A DNA stretch of 64,000 nucleotides from Acidobacteriales bacterium 59-55 (GTDB taxonomy: Bacteria > Acidobacteriota > Terriglobia > Terriglobales > Acidobacteriaceae): NCBI GenBank assembly GCA_001897435.1, contig MKSV01000003.1, positions 248,001 to 312,000 of the forward strand. The letters are read 5' to 3'. Within the stretch, counting starts at the first letter, position 1. Each line of letters opens with the position of its first letter. The position numbers were made by a program, and so were the translations under genes. The notes beneath the pieces are model-generated. The model was given only the letters and a program-made list of their open reading frames with translations. It did no database searches and was not told the origin of the DNA. Positions 15,606 through 23,683 of the stretch are shown here, piece after piece.

Positions 15606-17645
15606 ATGCGAGCGGCGCTGCAAGAAGCGCTCTCTCGCGGATGGGTTCGGATGGTTGCTCTGGTATGCGCAGCAACGGTGGGTGCCCGCATTGCAGGCGC
15701 AGTTCTCTCTTCCGAGATACATTTTTCTGCGACACTGGCCGAGCCGGGAAAGTTCTCCCGGCTCGAAGTCGCTCTGCTGCTGATTGGGTCTGCGATTTCG
15801 ATCGCGCTGTTCTTCCGTCGGTTTGGGCCAATTCTCCGCATCATCCTCCGCTCTAAGAAAGATAAAGACTTTTCGCTTCGTCCCATCGGTCGAAGAGTGT
15901 GGGACTTCTTCTGGGAGGTGCTTTGCCAGGGGAAGGTGATCCGGCAGCGTCCGTTGCCGGGGCTGGCCCACGCCTTTGTCTTCTGGGGATTTCTGGCGTT
16001 CGCACTGGTCAGCCTGAATCATCTTGCGAACGCGTTAGAGCTGGGCTTTCTCAGACCCGGGAGCTACATCGGGAACTTTTATTTCATCTTTGCCGCGATC
16101 TGGGCGTTGCTGGTAGCGGTCTCGATTGCCGGACTGTTTGTGCGGCGATTTTTGGCGCGGCCCATCTGGTTTGGGACGAAGGTTTCAAACGAATCGGGAG
16201 TGATTGCGTTTCTGATCTTCCTGTTGATGGTGAGCTACCTCGGTGCCTTTTTTGTCGGGGACGGCGGGGTCGCGGTGAAGGCGCTGTGGTGGACGCATAC
16301 GCTGACGCTGTTGGTATTTTTGCCGCTGATTCCGCATACCAAGCACCTGCATCTGGTATTGAGCCCGCTTACGGTTTTTTTGAAACGAGACGGCTTCTCG
16401 AAGATTCCTCCGCTGAGCAGCGACGAGGACTTTGGATTGATTGCTGGCAAGGACGTTACCCAGTTGATCTCGCTTCAGGTCTATAGCTGCGTCGAGTGCG
16501 GGCGCTGCACGGAGCACTGCCCGGCTTCAAATACAGGGAAGGTGCTGAACCCAAAAGAGATCATCCTTGGGGTGCAGAGTTATCTGAATCAATCAGGCCC
16601 GGCCTCCGATGCTCCTCTGTTAACCGAGGGCCTCGTAGATTCGCGCGACAATCCGCCGGCGAAGTACATGAGCATGGAGGCGGCGTTCGAGTGCACCACC
16701 TGCGGCAGTTGCGAGTATCAGTGCCCGGTGGGGATTCAACATCTGCCCATCATCATCGGGCTGCGGAGGGGTGCGACCAACACCGGCGCGTGGGAGGACA
16801 CCCATGGAACCAAGCTGTTTCTGGCGCTCGAAAAACAAGGCAATGCGCTGGGGCTGAGCGCGATGGAGCGGGACAAGTTCATCGAGAAGCAGGCATTTCC
16901 CATCTTCGACGGCACCCAGGAGTACTGCCTTTGGCTTGGGTGCATGGGCGGATACGATCCCAAGGGCCGCGAGATTGTCGCCGACTTTGCGCGGGTGATG
17001 CGGCATCTCGGCACGAGCTTCGGCGTGCTAAAGAAAGAGAAGTGCACGGGCGATCCGGCGCGGCGGCTGGGCAACGACCTGGTATTTCAGACCATGGCGG
17101 AGTCGGGGCTTAAGGCATTCGAGACGGCGAAGGTGCAGAAGATCGTCTCCATCTGTCCGCATTGCGTGCGAACGATATCGAACGACTGGAGCGAGTACGG
17201 GATCGCTCCCGAGATCGAGCACCACAGCGAATTCATGGCACGCCACAAGGATCGGTTGCCCCAGCAGGCTTCGGGAGAGTCGATTGTCTATCACGATCCC
17301 TGCTATCTTGGGCGGTATCGCGACGTTTACGAGGCGCCGCGAGAGATTGTCGCGATGGCCGGAGAGTTGGTTGAAGCGCCGCGCTCACATGAGCGCAGCT
17401 TCTGTTGCGGCGCCGGCGGCGGGCTGGCGTTTCTCGGCGAAGAACAAGGAGAGCGCGTGAGCAACGTTCGCGCGGCAGAGCTTGCGGCGACGGGAGCGCA
17501 GGTTGTGGGTACGGCTTGTCCGTTCTGCAACACCATGTTCCGCGACGCGCTCTCGTCGATGGGCGATGCGCCGCCGCAGTTGCTGGACATCGCGCAGCTG
17601 ACGGCGCGAGCATTGCCTAAAATGCAGGAAGCGGGAGAACAATGA
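15606..17645 (+). CDS. Membrane-bound Fe-S oxidoreductase, EtfD-like (ETF:quinone link)
   Basis: 679 residues. The N-terminal 270 residues contain about six membrane helices, like the gamma-type cytochrome b subunits. Two 4Fe-4S ferredoxin motifs follow: CVECGRCTEHCP from residue 295 and CTTCGSCEYQCP from residue 363. Two CCG-type modules come next (Cys446, Cys517/520; Cys566, Cys600/601 in FCCGAGGG), as in heterodisulfide reductase HdrB. Gene order Fe-S protein, ETF beta, ETF alpha with 4-base overlaps implies it takes electrons from the ETF and passes them to the quinone pool. This matches EtfD (Rv0338c) of mycobacteria and the related ETF:menaquinone oxidoreductases. Start ATG 15606 has GGAG ten bases upstream. 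Confidence 0.88.
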   Translation: MRAALQEALSRGWVRMVALVCAATVGARIAGAVLSSEIHFSATLAEPGKFSRLEVALLLIGSAISIALFFRRFGPILRIILRSKKDKDFSLRPIGRRVWDFFWEVLCQGKVIRQRPLPGLAHAFVFWGFLAFALVSLNHLANALELGFLRPGSYIGNFYFIFAAIWALLVAVSIAGLFVRRFLARPIWFGTKVSNESGVIAFLIFLLMVSYLGAFFVGDGGVAVKALWWTHTLTLLVFLPLIPHTKHLHLVLSPLTVFLKRDGFSKIPPLSSDEDFGLIAGKDVTQLISLQVYSCVECGRCTEHCPASNTGKVLNPKEIILGVQSYLNQSGPASDAPLLTEGLVDSRDNPPAKYMSMEAAFECTTCGSCEYQCPVGIQHLPIIIGLRRGATNTGAWEDTHGTKLFLALEKQGNALGLSAMERDKFIEKQAFPIFDGTQEYCLWLGCMGGYDPKGREIVADFARVMRHLGTSFGVLKKEKCTGDPARRLGNDLVFQTMAESGLKAFETAKVQKIVSICPHCVRTISNDWSEYGIAPEIEHHSEFMARHKDRLPQQASGESIVYHDPCYLGRYRDVYEAPREIVAMAGELVEAPRSHERSFCCGAGGGLAFLGEEQGERVSNVRAAELAATGAQVVGTACPFCNTMFRDALSSMGDAPPQLLDIAQLTARALPKMQEAGEQ

Positions 17646-18403
17646 AGATATTGGTAGCGATCAAGCAGGTGCCGGAGCGGGATGCGCAGATCGGCATTGC
17701 CGCGGATGGAAGATGGATCGACGAGAGCGATCTGAACTATACGATCAACGAGCCTGATGCGTATGCGCTGGAAGAAGCGCTGCAATTGAAAGAGAAGAAC
17801 GGCGGCGAGGTCGTCGTGATGTGCGCCGGTCCGGAGCGGGCGGCGAGCACGCTGCGCGAGGCGCTGGCCAAGGGCGCGGACCGGGCAATTCACATCGAGG
17901 CAGAGGATCTGGGCGAGCGCGACACGCTGGGCGTAGCACAGGTGCTAGCGGATGCAGCCCGCGACGAAGCTCCGGATCTGATACTCACCGGACTGCAGTC
18001 CGAAGATCTCGGCCTGGGCCAGACCGGCGTGGTGCTGGCGGAGTTGCTGGGTATTCCGCACGCAACGATCATCATGCAGGTAGAGAAGACCGATACGGGA
18101 CTGCGCGTCAAGCGCGAACTCGAAGACGGCTGGTTTCAGCATGTGGAGATGCCACTGCCCGCGCTGCTGACAATTCAATCGGGCGGCAACAAGCTGCGCT
18201 ATGCGACGCTGATGGGCATCAAAAAGGCAAAGACGAAAGAGACGAAGACGGTGCAGGCCGCGGCCACTGCAAGTCCCTCGATTACGCTCGAGCGCGTGTA
18301 CCTGCCGGAGAAGCAGAAGAAGACTGAGATGCTGACCGGAACGCCTGACGAGGTCGCGACCAAACTGGTAGAGAAGCTGAAGTTTGAAGTGAGGGTGATA
18401 TGA
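17642..18403 (+). CDS. etfB: Electron transfer flavoprotein beta subunit
   Basis: 253 residues of the EtfB/FixA family. It starts MKILVAIKQVPERDAQI, has the AMP-binding-type stretch (EVVVMCAGPERAASTLREALAKGADRAIHI) and a late MGIKKAKTK segment before the C-terminal arm. With the alpha subunit it forms a soluble heterodimer carrying FAD that accepts electrons from acyl-CoA dehydrogenases. The ATG overlaps the stop of the upstream Fe-S gene (ATGA), and its own TGA overlaps the alpha-subunit start in the same way, so the three proteins are made as a unit. Confidence 0.95.
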   Translation: MKILVAIKQVPERDAQIGIAADGRWIDESDLNYTINEPDAYALEEALQLKEKNGGEVVVMCAGPERAASTLREALAKGADRAIHIEAEDLGERDTLGVAQVLADAARDEAPDLILTGLQSEDLGLGQTGVVLAELLGIPHATIIMQVEKTDTGLRVKRELEDGWFQHVEMPLPALLTIQSGGNKLRYATLMGIKKAKTKETKTVQAAATASPSITLERVYLPEKQKKTEMLTGTPDEVATKLVEKLKFEVRVI

Positions 18404-19371
18404 GCGGCGTTCTCGTCGTGATGGAGCAGAGGGGCGGTGTGTGGAATCGCATGAGCTTTGAGGCTCTTGCAGCCGGGCAGCAACTGGCGGCAAAGCTGGG
18501 CATGGAGTGCTCGGGAGCGGTGATCGGCGAGGATGTTGATGCGTTTGTCACCGAACTCGCAGGCAAGAAGTTGGCAAAGGTCTTCGCAGTGCAACATGCG
18601 TTGCTGAAGGACTACACCTCGGATGGATATGTAGCCGCGCTGAAGTCTTTGGTCAAGCAGGTAGAACCCGCCTATGTGGTGCTGCCGCATACCTACCAGG
18701 TGCGCGACTTTGCGCCCGCACTGGCAACGCGCTTTCGGCAGGCGCTGATCAGCGATGTGATTGCGATTCATGACGGCCCGGTCTTTGTACGCCAGTTATT
18801 GCAGGGGAAATTAAATGCCGACTACAAGCTGACCGGCGCCGGCCCATGTTTTGTGTCGGTGCAGGCGGGAACATTTCGGGCCGAGGCCGTCGAGGAAGGC
18901 GCAGCTGCCGTCGAAAGCTTTGCTCCGCAACTGGAAGCGAGCCAGATTCGCAGCAAGCCGGGCGAGTTGTTCCGCGAAGCAGCGCACACAGTCGATCTCG
19001 GTGCCGCTTCCGTCATCGTCTCGGTCGGCCGAGGCATTGGTGAACAGGAGAATATCGGCATCGTCGAAGAGTTGGCTGCCGCCCTCGGCGCGGAACTGGC
19101 GGCGTCGCGGCCCATCTGCGACAACGGCTGGCTGCCGATGGAGCGGCAGGTCGGCAGTTCCGGCCAGACGGTCGCGCCCAAACTCTATCTTGCGATCGGC
19201 ATCTCGGGCGCCATTCAGCATCTGGTTGGCATGAAGGGATCGAAGACCGTCATCGCGATCAACAAGGATGAGAACGCGCCGATCTTTGAGGTAGCGGACT
19301 ACGGTGTGGTGGGAGATTTATTCGAGGTCGTTCCGGCTTTGACGAAGGCAGTGCTTGCGGCAAAAGGCTAG
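18400..19371 (+). CDS. etfA: Electron transfer flavoprotein alpha subunit
   Basis: 323 residues of the EtfA/FixB family. The N-terminal domain starts SGVLVVMEQRGGVWNRMSFE, and the C-terminal FAD-binding domain is clear: SVGRGIGEQENIG, LYLAIGISGAIQHLVGMKGS and VIAINKDENAPIFEVADYGV. It pairs with the beta subunit just upstream (4-base overlap). The product is expected in the cytoplasm, feeding electrons to the membrane Fe-S protein two genes upstream. No acyl-CoA dehydrogenase gene is present in this window. Confidence 0.96.
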   Translation: MSGVLVVMEQRGGVWNRMSFEALAAGQQLAAKLGMECSGAVIGEDVDAFVTELAGKKLAKVFAVQHALLKDYTSDGYVAALKSLVKQVEPAYVVLPHTYQVRDFAPALATRFRQALISDVIAIHDGPVFVRQLLQGKLNADYKLTGAGPCFVSVQAGTFRAEAVEEGAAAVESFAPQLEASQIRSKPGELFREAAHTVDLGAASVIVSVGRGIGEQENIGIVEELAAALGAELAASRPICDNGWLPMERQVGSSGQTVAPKLYLAIGISGAIQHLVGMKGSKTVIAINKDENAPIFEVADYGVVGDLFEVVPALTKAVLAAKG

Positions 19372-19526
19372 CGTCGATCTTTCACACAAGGATCCGGATA
19401 GACACGCTATGCGGAAACGGGGAGGCGACTATACTGAGGGTGTCCTGTTACCTGCCCTTCTCCCCAGGAAATGCAACGAACAGGTCGATTGCAAGGATCG
19501 AGTAGGTTGCTTGCAGGACGCAGTCG

Positions 19527-20654
19527 ATGGATGACCCGATGTCCTATACGACGATTGACGATGCCGCTACCCCGGTTGTGGAGCGGACTGATGATGACCG
19601 GGACAACGCCGCCCACGCGGCTCCAGGCAGGCTGCGGGACAAATTCGGCAGGACCATCACCGATCTTCGTGTCTCAATCACCGACCGCTGCAACTTCAAA
19701 TGCGTCTACTGCCGTACAGGCAACGAGGGCGCGCAGTACGCCGAGCTGTCTATCTCCGACTATCTGAGGATCGTGAGGCGATTCGTCTCGCTGGGAGTGG
19801 AAAAGGTCCGGCTGACCGGCGGCGAGCCCCTGCTGCGGTCCGGGCTGATCGAGATGGTCGGCGAACTGGCAAAGATGCGCACGGCCTACATGCCCGATGG
19901 AACTCAGGTCTTTGACACTGCGCAATGTCGGCCACTCGACATTGCGTTGACCACCAACGGTCATCTTCTGGAAGAGCTCGCCCAACCCCTCAAGGATGCC
20001 GGGCTGAACCGCATCACCGTGAGCATGGACGCCGTCGATGCCGAGACCTTCGCAAAGATCACACGGGTGCCGCGCAGCTTCAATCGGGTGCTGGCCGGCA
20101 TTCGCCGGGCAAAGGCCGTGGGCCTGGGGCCGGTGAAGGTGAATTGCGTTCTGCTGCGCGGGTTCAACGACGGTCAGATTGAGCCGTTTGCCGAGTTCTC
20201 GCGACGCGAGGGCGTCATCGTGCGCTTCATCGAGTTCATGCCGCTTGAGGAAGATCGAAGCTGGAAGCCGGAGACAGTCGTCCGCATGAATGAGATCGTC
20301 ACCAGACTGAACGCTTACCGACCGCTGGCAGAACTGGCTCCGAATAGCGCAAGTGAGACAGCAAAGCGATTTACCTTCGACGACGGTATAGGCGAGATCG
20401 GCATCATCGCACCGGTGTCGCGTCCCTTCTGCGGGCAGTGCAGCCGGGTACGGCTGACGTCGGATGGAAAGATCCGGACTTGCCTTTTCTCGCAGAGCGA
20501 TCATGATCTTTATGGAGAGATGGCGCGCGGTGGAACCGATGACGAGTTGGATGCGTATATTCGCAGAGTCGTAATGCAAAAAGAGGCACGTCATCACATC
20601 GGAGAGCCGGGCTTTCAAAAGCCCTCGCGAAATATGGTTCATATTGGCGGATAA
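19527..20654 (+). CDS. moaA: GTP 3',8-cyclase MoaA (molybdenum cofactor biosynthesis)
   Basis: 375 residues, a radical-SAM enzyme converting GTP to 3',8-cH2GTP in the first step of molybdopterin synthesis. The radical-SAM cluster is CNFKCVYC (Cys55, Cys59, Cys62); the second, C-terminal cluster is FCGQCSRVRL plus TCLF (Cys302, Cys305, Cys319). The protein ends in Gly-Gly, the tail characteristic of MoaA. It is about 45 residues longer than E. coli MoaA; extra residues lie at the N-terminus and around TAYMPDGTQVFDTAQ. A start at the next ATG (19542) is possible. No other moa gene is nearby, so Moco synthesis is scattered in this genome. Confidence 0.95.
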   Translation: MDDPMSYTTIDDAATPVVERTDDDRDNAAHAAPGRLRDKFGRTITDLRVSITDRCNFKCVYCRTGNEGAQYAELSISDYLRIVRRFVSLGVEKVRLTGGEPLLRSGLIEMVGELAKMRTAYMPDGTQVFDTAQCRPLDIALTTNGHLLEELAQPLKDAGLNRITVSMDAVDAETFAKITRVPRSFNRVLAGIRRAKAVGLGPVKVNCVLLRGFNDGQIEPFAEFSRREGVIVRFIEFMPLEEDRSWKPETVVRMNEIVTRLNAYRPLAELAPNSASETAKRFTFDDGIGEIGIIAPVSRPFCGQCSRVRLTSDGKIRTCLFSQSDHDLYGEMARGGTDDELDAYIRRVVMQKEARHHIGEPGFQKPSRNMVHIGG

Positions 20655-20753
20655 CGGCAATTCTCGATACGATGATCCCTTCCGGTATTCCAGTCTGTTT
20701 CTTCTAACAGAAGCATCTTTGGCCAGTAATGCGCTCTCTTGAGGGTTCACGTA

Positions 20754-21833
20754 GTGAGAGACAAGCGGAAGTTTGAAGTCATCGAAAGCCGACAGATGGA
20801 TCACCTTCGGGTGTTCCACGACGTCGCTCGCTCGCTTACGACAAGCCTGGAGCTGGAGGAGATTCTCGGCGCCATCATGGAGAAGATGGCACAGTTCTTC
20901 GGGCCGGAACGATGGTCGATGATGATGGTGGACGAGGCATCGAACGAGCTCTACTACGTGATCGCGGTGGGCGAAAACGCGGAGAGCCTGAAGGGTCTGC
21001 GCGTGACGATGGGCGAGGGCGTCGCCGGTTGGGTGGCAGCGACGGGCAATCCGCTGATCGTGCCCGATGTCGCGCTCGACCCGCAATGGTCGAAGTTCGC
21101 CGCCAGCCATCCTGATCTGGGAATTCAATCGATCGCCTGCATTCCGGTGCGAGCTGCCGACAAGACGCTGGGCGTCATCCAGTTGCTCAACAGCAAGCTC
21201 GATCTGATGTCGGAGTATTCGATATCGTTTCTGCGCATCCTGTGCGACTATGCGGCGATCGCGATCCAGAACGCGAAGTCGGTCACGCTGATCCAGGAGC
21301 TGACCATCACCGACGATGTGACCGGACTGTTCAACGCGCGGCACCTGTACACCATGCTGGACGAGCAGGTAGCGACAGGCAGGGTCTTCAGCCTGATGTT
21401 CATGGACCTCGACCGTTTTAAATCGGTGAACGACACTCACGGCCACCTGATAGGAAGCCGTCTGCTGGCCGAAGTCGGCAGTCTGCTGAAACGTTCCACC
21501 GGTCCGTCAAACGCCGCCTTCCGCTACGGAGGCGACGAGTTCGTGGCGCTGTTTCCCGGCCTGAACAAGGACGCCGGAATAGCGGCCACCATGACCGTGT
21601 TTCAGGATATGCAATCGGCTCGCTTCCTCGAAGGAGCGGGCATGTCGCTGAAGCTCTCCGGCAGCTTCGGGCTGGCGACCTATCCGGAAGACGGAAACAC
21701 TGTGCCGCTGATCCTGCGGTCGGCAGACACGATGATGTACGAGGCGAAAACAACGCGCAACAACATCGCGGTGGCAGGCAAGGGCCTCTTGATGGATCGC
21801 GTCGCATTGGCCGGGGTACGGGACGAACGATAG
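20754..21833 (+). CDS. GAF-GGDEF protein, probable diguanylate cyclase
   Basis: 359 residues. Roughly residues 15-165 form a GAF sensory domain (MSFEEILGA-type start LELEEILGAIMEKMAQFFG, then GEGVAGWVAATGNPLIVPDV and IACIPVRAADKTLGVIQLLN). The remaining residues form a GGDEF domain with an intact RYGGDEF active site and FMDLDRFKSVNDTHGH before it, so c-di-GMP synthesis is plausible. The RxxD inhibitory I-site that normally precedes GGDEF is absent (the stretch there is STGPSNAAF). GTG 20754 is chosen because GAGGG at 20741-20745 is eight bases upstream; the frame is open to a TTG at 20739. It follows moaA by about 100 bases. Confidence 0.88.
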   Translation: MRDKRKFEVIESRQMDHLRVFHDVARSLTTSLELEEILGAIMEKMAQFFGPERWSMMMVDEASNELYYVIAVGENAESLKGLRVTMGEGVAGWVAATGNPLIVPDVALDPQWSKFAASHPDLGIQSIACIPVRAADKTLGVIQLLNSKLDLMSEYSISFLRILCDYAAIAIQNAKSVTLIQELTITDDVTGLFNARHLYTMLDEQVATGRVFSLMFMDLDRFKSVNDTHGHLIGSRLLAEVGSLLKRSTGPSNAAFRYGGDEFVALFPGLNKDAGIAATMTVFQDMQSARFLEGAGMSLKLSGSFGLATYPEDGNTVPLILRSADTMMYEAKTTRNNIAVAGKGLLMDRVALAGVRDER

Positions 21834-21860
21834 AGTGTGCTCGATTTAGAGCGGTTCTCC

Positions 21861-21920
21861 AGCGATCTTGGTGATTCGAGCGAAACGCGGATTCCCTTCG
21901 GGAATGACAAACCGAAAAAG
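21861..21920. repeat. Dispersed intergenic repeat, copy A
   Basis: It contains GGTGATTCG and AAACGCGGATTCCCTTCGGG followed by AATGACAAA. The centre is a small hairpin (ATTCCC-TTC-GGGAAT). A second copy with the same order is at 26311-26367. It lies between the GGDEF gene and the convergent exported-protein gene. Confidence 0.7.
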
Positions 21921-21990
21921 GCTACGTCGATGACAAACAAAAGCGCTGCACCTGAGAGTATTTCTTAACAAACCCTTCTCGCAAAGGCTC

Positions 21991-23076
21991 CTAGTCGGGC
22001 CGCCGACGTTCGAGCACAAGCGGCCGTTTCGGCTCGGGCTTGATGACATCGCGGTTCTCGGGGGCGACGGGATGGACGCCGAAGTCCCATACGCTGAGAT
22101 TGATTACCTTGTCGGAGATGACCTCCATCAGCGCATACTCACCGAAGTCGAGCGGTTGGAGCGGGGTGAGCTTCATCCAGTGGCCGCCGGGCAGCACCTC
22201 GGATGTCGTTTCGACGACATCTTCCTGCGGCTGGGCGCCGCCAAGCAAACCGATGCGGATGCTGGCAATGTTGCGCACGCCGGTGCGGACATCGGCACGG
22301 ACGATGACGTAGCGGCTGGCGGCGGAGCCGGCGCTGGGATCGGCCTTGATGGCGCTCGATGCGCCGTGGGTATCGACGGTCAGCGGCGAGCCCCCGGCAG
22401 GCGCGACGCTGTCGTCGCCGATGCGGATATAGAAGACAGGCGAAGCGACGTGGAGTTGAACGTAGGACTTCTCCCCTTTGAGCTGCGCGATCTGATGCGG
22501 GCTGGAGAGGGGATTGATGACAGCGCGAAGGATATTGTGAGCGGTGTTGCGATTGAGGTCGCTGTCGGACTGGCCAAGCGGGACGAGTTCGGGCACGCCG
22601 TGAAAGGTGTCGAGGGCAAGAACGCTGTTCTGTGCGGGGAGACGAAGGTCCTTTGCAACCTCCGGGGTGAGCGAGGCGCGGTCGGCCTCCTCTTTGAGCA
22701 GTTCAGGATCGATGGCGGGCGCTCCGGCATCATCGGGATTGGCGCTGGCCTGCGCCGGGTCGTGCTGCTTCTCCCAGCGGTGGGTCGCATCGAAGTCGAC
22801 GAGCGCTACCGGAACCTCTTCTTCCGCGCCATCGCGCTCCGCGCTGATGTAATGCACCAGGTTGCCGACGATGCGGTAGCTCATAACGATCTGGTAACTA
22901 CCGTCTTTGAGGAAGAGGCGGGTGCGGCGCGGGGCGTTGGCGGAGTCTGCCGCGGGGAGTGTCTTCTGGGTTCCCTGGACGGCATAGCCGGGCTGCGCCA
23001 CCAAGAAAAGCTGCGCCGCGAATAAGATCAGCAGTGCCGCGAAGAGAAGCCGAATTGGGGAAAACTTTCTGGGCAT
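21991..23076 (-). CDS. Exported protein of unknown function
   Basis: 361 residues from the ATG at 23076. A signal peptide or anchor (MPRKFSPIRLLFAALLILFA) leads to a Pro/Ala-rich body. Noticeable stretches are RRTRLFLKDGSYQIVMSYRI and VPVALVDFDATHRWE early on; a central domain with YVQLHVASPVFYIRI and a late MLTPLQPLDFGEYALMEV-like sheet could be a beta-sandwich. The first part resembles a short sequence recurring in acidobacterial exported proteins, but I do not recognise a named family. The frame is open upstream to 23178; the signal peptide decides the start. No clear Shine-Dalgarno site is seen. Confidence 0.65.
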   Translation of the reverse strand: MPRKFSPIRLLFAALLILFAAQLFLVAQPGYAVQGTQKTLPAADSANAPRRTRLFLKDGSYQIVMSYRIVGNLVHYISAERDGAEEEVPVALVDFDATHRWEKQHDPAQASANPDDAGAPAIDPELLKEEADRASLTPEVAKDLRLPAQNSVLALDTFHGVPELVPLGQSDSDLNRNTAHNILRAVINPLSSPHQIAQLKGEKSYVQLHVASPVFYIRIGDDSVAPAGGSPLTVDTHGASSAIKADPSAGSAASRYVIVRADVRTGVRNIASIRIGLLGGAQPQEDVVETTSEVLPGGHWMKLTPLQPLDFGEYALMEVISDKVINLSVWDFGVHPVAPENRDVIKPEPKRPLVLERRRPD

Positions 23077-23214
23077 ACGGTTCGTCTTAAGTCTTAAGGC
23101 CGATTTTGACAGTTTAATACCACACCCTTTAGACGCGCCTGAGTGCTGGAAATTGCCGCCTGCATTGGCTTGCGGCATCCGGATGTGCTACACAGGTAAA
23201 ATGGCGAAAGATTG

Positions 23215-23565
23215 ATGCAGAGCTATCCACAACGCGGAATGAGCACACCCCAGCCGGCAATCTGGCTGCGGATGATCGCAGTCCTCTGCATTGTGATGGT
23301 CACCTTCATGAGCGCGGCACAGTCATGCCACACTCATGCGGAGGCATCTTCTCTCCGGCAGAGCTCGCAGCAGCATCACCAGCCTGCTCCTGAGGACCAT
23401 TGCCCGGTCTGCATGGCGATGCACTCGGCGATTCCGGTGACGGCGCAGGGATCACAAGCGACGATCATCGATGTTGCCCAATACCTGGTTCCCCTTCCAG
23501 CAGTGGAAGCACACGGGACGATTCGTTCGTTTGATCTGCAAACCAGGCCTCCTCCATCTGCATAA
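23215..23565 (+). CDS. Small exported His/Cys-rich protein (DUF2946-like)
   Basis: 116 residues. After a short leader the helix LRMIAVLCIVMVTFMSAAQS acts as a signal or anchor, followed directly by CHTHAE, a His/Gln-rich stretch (QQHHQPAPEDH) and CPVCMAMHSA. The Cys/His/Met arrangement resembles DUF2946-type proteins often found beside copper-related genes and TonB receptors, and suggests periplasmic metal binding. ATG 23215 is used; TTG 23212 and ATG 23239 are alternatives. The TonB-dependent receptor begins 118 bases downstream in the same direction, so a shared role in metal handling is an inference from context. Confidence 0.6.
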   Translation: MQSYPQRGMSTPQPAIWLRMIAVLCIVMVTFMSAAQSCHTHAEASSLRQSSQQHHQPAPEDHCPVCMAMHSAIPVTAQGSQATIIDVAQYLVPLPAVEAHGTIRSFDLQTRPPPSA

Positions 23566-23683
23566 ATGGATTTTCCTGTGCGGCCAATCTTCCAAGGTGA
23601 AGGCGAGCCGTTATTCCACGTATGCAACATGATTTGGTCCGCCTGAAGGCTTCACCGGCCGTCGGCTGACCTGGGAGCTTTGG

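Noticed and set aside
19674..21446. 590-residue minus-strand frame antisense to moaA and the GGDEF gene
   Set aside because: It crosses two well-supported genes and shows no domain.
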